Source: Labia minor
Taxonomy: Eukaryota > Arthropoda > Insecta > Dermaptera > Spongiphoridae
Assembly: GCA_963082975.1 (NCBI GenBank)
Contig: OY720344.1
Span: 34,278,033 to 34,342,032, forward strand
Direction of reading: 5' to 3'
Length of the DNA: 64,000 bases
Shown: positions 1 through 9,762 of the stretch, one piece after another
Layout of the letters: every line of letters starts with the position of its first letter
How positions within the stretch are numbered: position 1 is the stretch's first letter
Notes under the pieces: model-generated
Databases searched by the model: none
What the model was told of the DNA's origin: nothing
The model's input: the letters and a program-made list of their open reading frames with translations, nothing else
Translations under genes and position numbers: made by a program

Positions 1-685
1 TTCTCCTGGCTCTCAAGAGGTTATGGAGATCTGCGCTGTTTAATCTGTTCGAAAACTCTTCTATTAGATGTTCTTTAAGTTGATTAAATGTCATAATGCC
101 TTTGGTGCCTTGGATAAAGAGTTTTGCTAGCCCTGACAAGGACTTTTTGCCATAAATTAGTTTTTCCAAGTCGCACCAGCCCATAAGTTGCGATATTTCT
201 TCAAAATCACTTATCCACGTTTTGATTTGATAAGAATTATCTCCAGAAAACGGTCGAATAGAATCTTGAAGGTCTCTAAAGCTCATGGCCACTTTGGGTA
301 TTGATGATGAGTGAGTTGAATGATCTTCTTCAACTTCTTCATCAGTGGTATAATCCTCTTCGAAACTTTGCTCCATAAGGTTGGATAAATCGGATAAACC
401 TGAGCAAAGTCTATTGGCCAATTCATTTACATCACCGTCAGTACTAATATTAAGTAAGTGGCAACAGTTTATTAGTTTTATCTTGGAAAAATCATTAATG
501 ATTTGAGCGCACTTACTTGTAAATTCTGTGGATTGGTCATCATAGCCAAATCCTTCGAATTTTAAAATTTTTCCTCTGTTTAACCTTTGTCCTTTTCCAA
601 AAAGCAGTGTGAAAAGGTCAGAGGCAATTTCTGGTGATGCATTCTTGATAAGTTTTTTAACAAGTTCGTAGTCGCCTAATTTCAT
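1..685 (-). CDS. Gag-like protein of a Ty3/gypsy-type retrotransposon, partial (C-terminus beyond the left edge)
   Basis: An open frame of 228 codons runs on the minus strand from an ATG at 685-683 to the left edge without a stop, which is exceptional in DNA this AT-rich. The first ~125 residues hold an acidic stretch (EEDYTTDEEVEEDH). After it comes a typical retrotransposon gag core: IRPFSGDNSYQIKTWISDF, then W-C-x-L-E-K-L, and a helix-rich block ending LHNLL. This arrangement (target 'pfsGd', then W..dFe, then G.A..w...) is known from capsid regions of Ty3/gypsy gag proteins. No zinc knuckle is visible because the frame is cut. The presumed upstream region is interrupted at 816 by another LTR element. 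I chose this start as the first ATG of the long frame. Gag assignment is by eye. Confidence 0.7.
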   Translation of the reverse strand, partial: MKLGDYELVKKLIKNASPEIASDLFTLLFGKGQRLNRGKILKFEGFGYDDQSTEFTSKCAQIINDFSKIKLINCCHLLNISTDGDVNELANRLCSGLSDLSNLMEQSFEEDYTTDEEVEEDHSTHSSSIPKVAMSFRDLQDSIRPFSGDNSYQIKTWISDFEEISQLMGWCDLEKLIYGKKSLSGLAKLFIQGTKGIMTFNQLKEHLIEEFSNRLNSADLHNLLRARR

Positions 686-815
686 ATTGAAAATTGCACG
701 GGTTGATTAAAATATTTTTTTTTAATCAGTACCCCACACCTGATAAATTGTAAGAAAAATATTGGCGACTAATAATCGAATGAAAATATTTACGGATTAA
801 ATATAAAATTATATT
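686..815 (-). other. Leader region of the minus-strand gypsy-like element, left of the nested insertion
   Basis: This stretch lies between the minus-strand gag start and the LTR element inserted at 816. Read on the minus strand it contains a TTACA at 753-749 that could be the end of a 5' LTR, followed by a G-rich TGTGGGG that could belong to the primer-binding region. Neither was confirmed, because the partner LTR is outside the window. Confidence 0.3.
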
Positions 816-1681
816 TGTAACGGACAAAGTATTTATATTCTTAGTTATTTTTTTTTATTATACATTTTATTTTGTTTATCTATTTTTTAGTTTATTTTGT
901 TTTTCTATTCCCCTATTTTATTAACAAAGTTATTTGGTCGCATTATTCTTAAAATGTAATATATATATAGATATTATATTTCACATAAGGGGAGGGACCA
1001 TCCCTCCAAGTTTTAATATTTTTTAGATAGTTGAGAATGGACAGTGGAACTAGTGATATCATCCCGATATGACCTGTACTTATCACGTCCCGTGATATAA
1101 TTATTTTGTATATAATCCTTTTTATCATCACACCCTGTGATACAGTTTAACTAGTGATATCATCCCGATATGACCTGGTATTTATCACGTCCCGTGATAT
1201 AATCATTTTGTATATAATCATTTTTATAATCACACCCTGTGATACAGTCGAACAAGTGATATCATCCTGATATAACCTATACTTATCACGTCCCGTGATA
1301 TAATTATTTGTGTATAATCCTTTTTATCACCCCCTGTGATAATTATTTCTGCTAATTCCAGTGACAATAGTGAATTACATTTTCTTATTTTTTTCTATTT
1401 AAAATTTGTATATTTAATTTGTTAATTTTTTTATCTATTTAATTAAAGTAAATTAATGTGAACATTATTATTGTGTTTTCCCTTTTCCCTTAATTTTTCA
1501 ACACTCTTTTATACTTTGGGATATCCAAAGTTGGCGCCCATCATTAACTTAACATAATTAACAATTCACGGTCATCGTGGATCATTACAAGTGCCTCATA
1601 CTTAGATCCCCTTATAAATTGGCACCCAACATTAGAGGATCGTCTACAAAGTGACCCCAACTTGAAACGGTCCTCCTTACA
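816..1681 (+). repeat. 5' long terminal repeat (866 bp)
   Basis: It starts TGTAACGGAC and ends TCCTTACA, so the termini form a short inverted repeat (TGTAA/TTACA). The same sequence recurs 3,477 bp downstream. The central part (about 1048-1350) has three imperfect ~100-bp tandem units, each with ATCAC/GTGAT mini-palindromes. TTGGCGCCCA at 1532 resembles a primer-binding site but lies inside both LTR copies, so it is not the functional one. Confidence 0.93.
1048..1350 (+). repeat. Three tandem ~100-bp units inside the 5' LTR (second set at 4525-4827)
   Basis: Units start near 1048, 1148 and 1252 with ACTAGTGATATC or ACAAGTGATATC. Each then repeats a CCGATATGACC-like block, TATCACGTCCCGTGATATAAT and CACACCCTGTGATA. 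The two palindromic blocks (TATCAC...GTGATA) recur in every unit. Repeated motifs in the U3 part of an LTR often act as promoter or enhancer modules. That role is inference here. Confidence 0.8.
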
Positions 1682-1684
1682 AAG

Positions 1685-1702
1685 TGGCAGCCCAACGTTT
1701 GG
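1685..1702 (+). other. Putative primer-binding site
   Basis: Three bases after the LTR end the sequence TGGCAGCCCAACGTTTGG begins. TGG is the expected complement of a tRNA 3' CCA end, and the block resembles the TGGCGCCCAAC-type sites of retroelements. A near copy (TGGCAGCCCAACCTGAGG) follows at about 1725. The tRNA was not identified. Confidence 0.5.
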
Positions 1703-2346
1703 CTCGATTAGTTCTCTTTACAAAGTGGCAGCCCAACCTGAGGCCCGATTAGTACACCACGGCTCCTGAGAAAAGTACATTATTCATCTTTGGTGAGCAG
1801 TATCATCACTTTTTCATCTCAACGGACTTATAGTACAATTTAATATTTAATTAATAAAATAAAAATTTAAAACTTTTACTTTTATACTTTAAATTTAAAT
1901 AAATCATATCTCCTTGTCTATTATAATAATATATTTAACACTTGTTAATTATTTTTTTTTATTTTTAATTTTCACATTTATCTAACAAATAGAATATTTA
2001 TCTATTTAATTCTAATTCAATAAAAATAGTTTGAATATATTAATATTATTATTAGTTATAATTAATTAATTTATATGTTTAATTTGTAATTTTTTTTTAA
2101 AAAACTTTAAATTTTATTCTACTACATTATATTTAAATTAATGAATTAATAAAATTGATAAAATATCACAATATTTTCAAATATTTAAATACTTTTTACA
2201 TATTTTAAATTATATTACAATTATCTTATTTTATAATTAAACATTGTATAATTCAATTGTACGCGACTAAATAACTTTTAATTTTGATTAATTAATTAAT
2301 TTTTTTTTCTCTTTGGTTAACATTAAATTTAATTATCCTATTAAAA

Positions 2347-3543
2347 ATGTCCTTTTTCGGCAAAGGGAAAAAGGAGGATCTTATCCTTTTAGCACAGGAA
2401 TTAGGAATAGTTATGAATTTAGATTCTCGTAGGATCGATATAAAAAATGACATCACGTCATTGCCTGATTATGATGAAGACCTTACACGGGAATTACTTA
2501 TGACCATCATAGAGGATAGGAAGGAGAAAGAAGAAAGAGAGCGGGAAAGGGAGAAAGAAGAGAGAGAGAGAGAAGAAAGAGAAAAGGAGAAAGAAAGACA
2601 ATTTGAACTAGAGAAACTCCGAATTCAAACCGTAGTGAACCAGGTAGAATCACCAACCCCACTTCAACCGAAAGTAGATATATTGAAATTCTTACCTCTA
2701 TTTAAAATTAACGATGACGATATTAATACGTATCTGCGTCTTTTCGAAAGACAAATGAATTTTCTTGGCATATCTGAGGATGCATGGGTCACTTATCTTA
2801 TTTCGGTCTTACCCACAGATATTACTACTCTAATAATTAGAGAACCAAATGAAGTCGCCCAAGACTATCAACATATTAAGAAGCTCCTGCTTCACCGATT
2901 TAAATTAACTACGGATAAAATAAGAAAACTTTTCTCCACCTCCAAGAAGACATCGGAAAACACTTGGAAAGATTTTTACTTCAATCTACGCGGTTATCTA
3001 GAAGCCTGGCTATCCGATCTAAAAATTGAAAATTTTGATCAACTTAAAAATTTGATCCTAGCTGATCAAATGAAGAGAAAGTGTTCATCCGAATGCAAAG
3101 ATCACTTCCTCGACTCTTGGGAAACACTGGTAGATCCCCTCGATCTCGCAGAAAAATTCGACTCCTATGATAACTTAAGGGCCCCATTTTCAAAAACAAT
3201 CCCTTCAAATAAATCTATCGAACCCCCTAAATCGAAATATTATGATCGGAAACCCTTTAGAAACTCACAACCTCGTGAAAAACAAAAAGAAGAGACTGAC
3301 TCTTCAATAATTCGTTGCTACGGCTGCGGAACTCCAGGAGTCACCAAACCAAGGTGTCCAACTTGCAATCACAAGCAGGGAATTCCCAACGCACACGCCT
3401 TGCAGTGTGACGTCACTACAAATGGAGATACTAAACTCCCTCTAATAGAAGCCTCCATCTATGAAGCTTCTGGTTCTATTTGTGTTGACACCGGGGCCAC
3501 TCGCTCAATTGGCGGTCAGCGTCTTCTCAGCTATTTAAGATAA
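2347..3543 (+). CDS. Gag with start of retropepsin, Ty3/gypsy type (398 aa)
   Basis: The product is a structural capsid-type protein of the LTR element. Residues ~57-92 are an almost uninterrupted E/R/K stretch, predicted charged helix or coiled coil. Residues ~120-300 form a helical capsid-like region; its end (KNLILADQMKRK ... SWETLVDPLDLAEKFDSY) resembles the SCAN-like gag domain of gypsy elements. Cysteines at 324, 327, 337 and 340 make a CX2C-X9-CX2C cluster, unlike the classical CX2CX4HX4C knuckle. VDTGATRS near residues 380-387 is the retropepsin active-site motif. The frame ends at TAA (3541-3543) just after the motif. The same frame continues beyond the stop, so this is either a disabling stop or a readthrough site. 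The ATG is the first in the frame. Confidence 0.88.
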   Translation: MSFFGKGKKEDLILLAQELGIVMNLDSRRIDIKNDITSLPDYDEDLTRELLMTIIEDRKEKEEREREREKEEREREEREKEKERQFELEKLRIQTVVNQVESPTPLQPKVDILKFLPLFKINDDDINTYLRLFERQMNFLGISEDAWVTYLISVLPTDITTLIIREPNEVAQDYQHIKKLLLHRFKLTTDKIRKLFSTSKKTSENTWKDFYFNLRGYLEAWLSDLKIENFDQLKNLILADQMKRKCSSECKDHFLDSWETLVDPLDLAEKFDSYDNLRAPFSKTIPSNKSIEPPKSKYYDRKPFRNSQPREKQKEETDSSIIRCYGCGTPGVTKPRCPTCNHKQGIPNAHALQCDVTTNGDTKLPLIEASIYEASGSICVDTGATRSIGGQRLLSYLR

Positions 3544-4248
3544 CGAGGAGAACATTTTAAAGTAGAAAAACTTTCCTTAACTCTAGCTGACGGGAAAAAG
3601 CGTATACATTCCGTGTTATTAGCTACAGTTCCTGTAAAAATCAAAAATCAAATAATACATATAGAAATGATATTCCTACCCAATGTTAGTGAAAATAGAT
3701 CACTATTAGGTCTTGACTTCCTCAGAAAAGCAGGTTTAGTATTAGATATGCGAAACAATCGCTGGTATTTTCATAATTATCCTAAGAGAAAATACAAATT
3801 TATTCAAGAAAATCTCTGCACCACTGACGAAAATAATACTGTTGTTGAAAACACTATTCAGCTAACTGCTGAACAGAACATGAAACTTGCCCATTTATTA
3901 AAAGAACATGAAACTGTCTTTCAACCAGGGGGAGAGCCAACTCCTTACGCTGGACATGATATAAACACAGGCGGTTGTTTGAATGCGCTGCAAAGGGCTG
4001 TCGAAACCATGGACGGTACCAAAGTCAGCAAAGAAGATCCTGCTGTCCGATATAGACAGCTGGTGGGGTCTCCGAGAGCCCATCGGGGCCCACCAGGAGT
4101 TATGGAGCCACCACAAACTCAAAAACATTTATTTACTCAAGGACTTGTTCCCCCTCATACATCAGCATTGCGTCTAAGCCACGACACACGTTCTACTCCA
4201 GTAGTTCCTCTACGTAAGCGAGGAAGGCCAAAAATTGTCCGTTCCTAG
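3544..4248 (+). pseudogene. Continuation of protease/pol in the same frame as gag, with large internal deletion
   Basis: This stretch is in frame with gag across the TAA at 3541. The first ATG-like reading would start well inside the domain at 3613, so the real product, if any, needs readthrough. It carries the rest of the retropepsin, including LLGLDFLRKAG, which matches the conserved (I/L)LG motif near the protease C-terminus. Next comes the linker that precedes reverse transcriptase (HETVFQPGGEPTPY). At about 3975 the similarity stops and a different sequence follows, ending RGRPKIVRS before the stop at 4246-4248. The junction deletes reverse transcriptase, RNase H and integrase. No YxDD or D-D-E motif is present. 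Confidence 0.75.
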
Positions 4249-4280
4249 GGCTGATCCCTCAATCAAAAGACCTCGGAATC

Positions 4281-4292
4281 AGAGGGGGAGGA
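4281..4292 (+). other. Polypurine tract
   Basis: AGAGGGGGAGGA lies directly against the first base of the 3' LTR (4293). This is where plus-strand priming is expected in LTR retrotransposons. Confidence 0.88.
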
Positions 4293-5158
4293 TGTAACGG
4301 ACAAAGTATTTATATTCTTAGTTATTTTTTTTTATTATACATTTTATTTTGTTTATCTATTTTTTAGTTTATTTTGTTTTTCTATTCCCCTATTTTATTA
4401 ACAAAGTTATTTGGTCGCATTATTCTTAAAATGTAATATATATATAGATATTATATTTCACATAAGGGGAGGGACCATCCCTCCAAGTTTTAATATTTTT
4501 TAGATAGTTGAGAATGGACAGTGGAACTAGTGATATCATCCCGATATGACCTGTACTTATCACGTCCCGTGATATAATTATTTTGTATATAATCCTTTTT
4601 ATCATCACACCCTGTGATACAGTTTAACTAGTGATATCATCCCGATATGACCTGGTATTTATCACGTCCCGTGATATAATCATTTTGTATATAATCATTT
4701 TTATAATCACACCCTGTGATACAGTCGAACAAGTGATATCATCCTGATATAACCTATACTTATCACGTCCCGTGATATAATTATTTGTGTATAATCCTTT
4801 TTATCACCCCCTGTGATAATTATTTCTGCTAATTCCAGTGACAATAGTGAATTACATTTTCTTATTTTTTTCTATTTAAAATTTGTATATTTAATTTGTT
4901 AATTTTTTTATCTATTTAATTAAAGTAAATTAATGTGAACATTATTATTGTGTTTTCCCTTTTCCCTTAATTTTTCAACACTCTTTTATACTTTGGGATA
5001 TCCAAAGTTGGCGCCCATCATTAACTTAACATAATTAACAATTCACGGTCATCGTGGATCATTACAAGTGCCTCATACTTAGATCCCCTTATAAATTGGC
5101 ACCCAACATTAGAGGATCGTCTACAAAGTGACCCCAACTTGAAACGGTCCTCCTTACA
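4293..5158 (+). repeat. 3' long terminal repeat (866 bp)
   Basis: This LTR has the same length as the 5' copy and no difference was seen. It begins TGTAACGGAC and ends TTACA. The four bases after it (TATT) equal the four before the 5' LTR. Confidence 0.93.
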
Positions 5159-5400
5159 TATTTAATTATTTACAATATATACAAGAACATAAGTGATAAA
5201 GAAACGCATAAACAACATAAAAAATCACATAAGGGCTTAACATAAGTTTTATTATCATAAAGAGCCTATGCAATTCTTTATCATAACATAACATCTAAAA
5301 ATCTATAACGAGACAGCTTCAACTCGAAAGTTCGAGAAGGTATCCCATCATTCCGTGCGCTTTCTCCCGCACGAATTCAAATGATATATTTTTAATTTTT
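5159..5400 (-). other. Continuation of the interrupted outer element, possibly its LTR
   Basis: This is the sequence that lay next to 815 before the insertion. It has two short palindromes (CTCGAAAGTTCGAG near 5318 and a GTGCG...CGCAC pair near 5355) and a different base composition from the flanking AT-rich DNA. It may be the LTR of the minus-strand gag element, but without a second copy this is inference. Confidence 0.3.
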
Positions 5401-8400
5401 ATATATTAACAAAAAAAAGCTTACATAATAATAAAAATTTTATTAAACACATAAACTGACAAAAAAATTTTATCATGCAATAAAATTGATAGGTTAAGAG
5501 CTAAGAAAATAATATGTTATTATTTTTCACTTATATCAAAGTATGTATCAAAATTTAAAAGAATTTTTATTAAATTTACATAATATCAATCAAATCAAAA
5601 ATGATTGATTATATTAGAAGAAATAGTGTTACTTGTTAATGAAGTGTTTTAGTGTGGTATGATGTATATATATGAATAATAGCTCTATAAAGGAAGTTAA
5701 TGTCATAGAAATCAAATGAAAACTAAAAGCGCCCAACGTTTTTAGTTGAATATGAAGCAATTCATCCATAAACTTTGTCAGGCTTATAGAAAAATTATTT
5801 TATTCTTTTTAGTCCATTGGAAATGTTTTTTTTATATTAATATTATTTTATTCTTTTTATTGCAATTTTAATTTGTTAAAATTTATTTAATATATCAAGA
5901 GAAATATTTCTATTTACAAATTTCTAAAATCTATAAATTGAATAAAACAAAGAAATATATTAATCTTCCAAAATTGATTTTATGCATTTATGTTAAATAA
6001 ATGTTATTATTGAATAATAATTATTATATTAAATTTATAAATAAATAATTTTTATTAATATGAAATTTTATAAATGAATATATATAAATATATATAAGGG
6101 AATTTTGTAAATACAACCACATATTGATATTTGTTATTGTAAATTTATTCAAAAAAATACAAAAAATACACGTTTCATTGCTACTTCTGCAATCGTTATC
6201 AGGCGACTGCACTGTCCGAGCGTCCAGTGACGAAAGGTATATACATTAATATATATATAAATGTATATTTTATAAATAAATAAATAAATATATATATATT
6301 GTCTTCATAAAAATGCGGTGTGCACACTGTAAAATCGGGCTTGTGTGTGCGAGTGTGTAAGAACACTGTTTCAGAAGACTCATAAGACTGTTCCCCACCT
6401 GACTCATATTGTAAAATTTTCTCTCCGGGACATATAAAAAAAAGGTTCCTGATTGCCATTCTTCTATCCTTCTAGAGATCGATTGAAATACCTATACAAA
6501 TTTTCAAAAGACTCAATATTAAGATGATGAAAAATCGATTTCTATTTATCAAAAGAGCGAACAGACAGACAGACAGAGAGACAGACGCTAAGTGAAGTTG
6601 AGAAAAACCTTATAAAAATACGATAATACTAAGTTTTTGAAAAAAATTAATAAATATAATTATTACACACACATAAGAAAAATAGAAAGGATGATATTAC
6701 TCGCAATATTCTTAAGAACAATTCTTAAAATAATAATTCTTGATGAACCAGATATGATTAATTTATATAAACTAAAATTAATCATAACTATCTAAGAATT
6801 AGATTCTTTTATAAGAATAATCTTTAATTAAAACATAGTTTGGACTTCTTATTAACTGTTGGTGTAAAAACCGAAATGCGCATAAAGTAAATAATATAAC
6901 ATTACATTTTTTTAAATATCAAGAATCAATTAATCATTCCAAAAAAAATATTCTTTAAAATTTCAAATTATTCAAAATCGATATAAAAAGAAAAATTGGA
7001 AGATTGGAATGCAATTATTTATGCTATGTTTTATCTAAAAAAAAATCCATCGGTTAGTGATTAATTTGTTTCTTCTGATATAAATACGATCACTAATTAA
7101 TGGTTCTTATAATCTGAAACTCCTTCAATTTGTATGATTAAGAGATCGCCGGTCGAATTCGCATGCTTATTTATTAGCTGATTTATTCATCAATTGGCGG
7201 TCTCTAATGATCATCCGCGAGGCGTATGGTGTCTTTCTAAGATGTTGTTGTATGTAAGCTTGGTTGGATCTTGCGCCGTTTGCCGTTGGCAAGCTTTCAG
7301 GGAGGTCTCTCTCTCTCTTCATTTCGGAGCTGAAAGTTCAGGCCTCGTTGAGATGCATCGCCGTGAGATCATTTCATTCGCTACGCAGCCAAATGGCATT
7401 TTCTTTTAAGCTCCTAGAAACACTTTCAAGACTCGAAAATGAAAAAAAAACAACGTTGTATTTTTTTTGTTTTTGTTTCGTTTCTTTTTTAAGCAAGCAC
7501 TCAAGAGGATTCAATTACATTTAATAGGAGGTATTCGCAAATACACAAATCTAATATAAAACTTTTATTTCCACCCACTACTCAGTGAATGGCAAGCCTC
7601 AATTTGAAATTTATTTTATGAACCTATTTGAAAGTTTATAAATAATTCATGTAATATCGATATTCACTAAAATTCCCTCCTTTCGCCAATATATTATAAA
7701 TTTTACATTAAATTCAATTTATTGTAATTATTTAAAAAAAATATGGAAATAAAGATATTTCTATTTAATAATATATCAACTTTGAAATTGTTCGATTTTT
7801 TATTTATTTATTTATTTATTTATTTGAATTAATTTCCTTATTGAATGTCATTATTTCATAGAAAATTCAAGTGCTTTTATATTAAATAATCTATTTCTTG
7901 ATTAATTATTTATTTCCTATATTTTTTTTATTTGCTTGGTTTCACTTTTTTATCGATCAATGTCTATAATTCATCAAAAAAAAATATCGATTGACAACTT
8001 TAATTAATGAATTAAATATTCCAATAGTAAAATATGAATTAATAAAAAAAAATCGGTTTGAGATCAATATATAAATATGTATATTGAAATTAATCAAAAA
8101 TACAAAACGAAGATAATAATTATTTAAATACTAGTTTCAATTTGATTTCTTTTTTTGTGAAGAATATTGATAATTTTAAAAATTAAAAAAAGATTTTTTT
8201 TTATTGATATATTTATCTTGATTTTTTTTTATTTTTGACTATGTAATTATATTTTTTTTTTTTAAATTTCAATTAGGAAAATTTAAATGCGATGCATAAA
8301 TATAATGTCTAATTTATAATTGATATTCAAATATTCCATTTTTTTTTTATGGAAAAGTTTAATTATATATTTTATCTTTATTTTAAGAATAAATTCAAAC

Positions 8401-9144
8401 CATAAATAATAACCACCTTTAAATAATGTTTAGATTCTTACAAACTAAATAATGTAACGAGATTTTCTTTCATAATAATTATTTTAAAATAATAAATTTA
8501 TATTAATTATTCTGAAACAGCTTTATTAACATAAGAAAAAAAAATGAAAGATAACACCTTAAAGCTTAAAGACTAATTAGGTAGTTTAACCAGGGATGTA
8601 AAATCCATTCTCTAACAGTGTTCCTAAACCTTTCAATATTCGCGGCCCAGTTTTCAATTTTAATTTTACGATAAAATGTTTACAACAATAATGTATATTG
8701 TGTATTTTGGATTCTGTTTTCAAATTATTTTTAACTAATTCCCAAATCAAGAGCTTTTCTATTATTCAGTTAATTATTTTTTTTTAAATAATACTTTTCC
8801 TTTTTCTTTGATATTTTCGCCCCACAGAATTATATTTTATTTAGAAATAAAATTGATTTAAATAAATATTTGTATTTCTGGAAAATTTAAAAATCTGCTT
8901 AATAAAATATTAAAAACATTAACCAAAATAGATATTAAAATATTTTTCTTTCTTTATACCATTAAACGGAGTAACAATTCAATTATTAGGATCAATCGTT
9001 ATATTTTCTATTTTATAAACTATTATAGAATTACTTTATTTAAAATAAATTAGATTGAAAAAAATGTATCAAGATTCAACATTTCAATTCATTCCAGTTT
9101 TCTCAAAGCAAAAGTGAACAAAATTGTGATATAAAATTAAATAA
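5401..9144. other. AT-rich non-coding stretch with one repeat tail and one GC-richer island
   Basis: No supported gene is present. It consists mainly of A/T homopolymers and short TA or TTTA runs. About 6480-6620 has an AAATTTTC block followed by (ACAG)n, the style of tail seen on several transposons in this window. About 7140-7420 is less AT-rich and is listed separately. Confidence 0.6.
7140..7420. other. GC-richer complex island, candidate conserved non-coding DNA
   Basis: Surrounding DNA is mostly A/T runs, but this stretch is complex and appears single-copy in the window. It has AT-rich homeodomain-type cores (TTTATTAGC, GATTTATTCATCAATT) next to GC-rich blocks. A 71-codon frame covers part of it but shows no recognisable domain. 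A regulatory role is inference. Confidence 0.35.
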
Positions 9145-9762
9145 GTTGACCTGTGGCCAGGTCCGAACCGACCTACGGTTTGAAATAAATTAATTTCCAG
9201 CTACAGAAACAATTTCAAATAATTTTAATATATCTATTAATGTAATAAAAAAACAGATATGGATATAATATAAATATTTTTAATTTTATTTTATTTATAA
9301 TATATAAGGGCTGGCTGTGACGTCATGAAGGGCTGGGTGACGTCATATAATTTTAAATTAAGAAAAACATAATGAAGATGATTTTTCCCGAGGATAAAAC
9401 CAATACATTCGTGGTGATATGTAAAAAAATCTTCTCATGTGAAATTTGGTGTGAAAATAACCCTTTCCTTCCTATCGTCGATCGCTAATACTACCACTTC
9501 CGGTTTCCGGATTTGCACAAAAGTTGATCAATTCATCCCACTGATGCATTAAGTAAATATACCAAATTTCATCAAAATCCGTTGAGCCGTTCAGGCTGTA
9601 CACATCTATACGGACGGACAGACGGACGGACGGACAGACATTATGCTAAAAATACTTTTTTCTGTTAAGAAAATCCATAATTCGTGGTGATATGTAAAAA
9701 TCTCCACATGTGAAATTTGGTGTGAAAACAATACCTCCCTTACTATCGTCGGTCGGTAAAAA
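9145..9762 (-). mobile_element. HL-1 copy: Helentron-associated, DINE-1-like non-autonomous element
   Basis: Read on the minus strand it starts TTTTTACCGACCGACG. It then carries CCACTTCCGG (as the complement), a CCAAATTTCAT block and a GTCY-type tetranucleotide run (GTCTGTCCGTCCG). It ends with CGTAGGTCGGT, which is complementary to the start, followed by the hairpin GACCTGGCCACAGGTC and CAAC before a T. This order of short subterminal repeat, GTCY microsatellite, complementary repeat and 3' hairpin is the known plan of DINE-1/INE-1. No ORF is present. One base in the end repeat differs from the perfect copies at 33.8 and 43.3 kb. Confidence 0.72.

Larger units (their letters stand above)
816..5158 (+). 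mobile_element. Complete, internally deleted Ty3/gypsy LTR retrotransposon
   Basis: The element is 4,343 bp with two 866-bp LTRs (816-1681 and 4293-5158) offset by exactly 3,477 bp. No difference between them was seen on reading, which implies a recent insertion. LTRs begin TGTAA and end TTACA. A 4-bp target duplication TATT flanks the element (812-815 and 5159-5162), and a polypurine tract abuts the 3' LTR. Inside are gag, a zinc-knuckle-like cluster and an aspartic protease, and the frame enters the linker before reverse transcriptase. At about 3975 it jumps to what looks like the end of pol. Reverse transcriptase, RNase H and integrase are therefore missing, so the copy must have used enzymes from another element. 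Confidence 0.93.

Noticed and set aside
949-1131. 60-codon minus-strand ORF, repeated at 4426-4608
   Set aside because: It lies inside the LTRs; the two copies are identical only because the LTRs are. It shows no domain.
1532-1545. TTGGCGCCCA as primer-binding site of the first LTR element
   Set aside because: It occurs in both LTR copies, well before the TTACA end, so it cannot be just downstream of the LTR.
3898-4177. ORFs of 76 and 64 codons overlapping the pol remnant
   Set aside because: They are shadows in other frames of the frame that continues gag/protease. The plus-strand one may reflect an old frame of the pol C-terminus, but it shows no domain.
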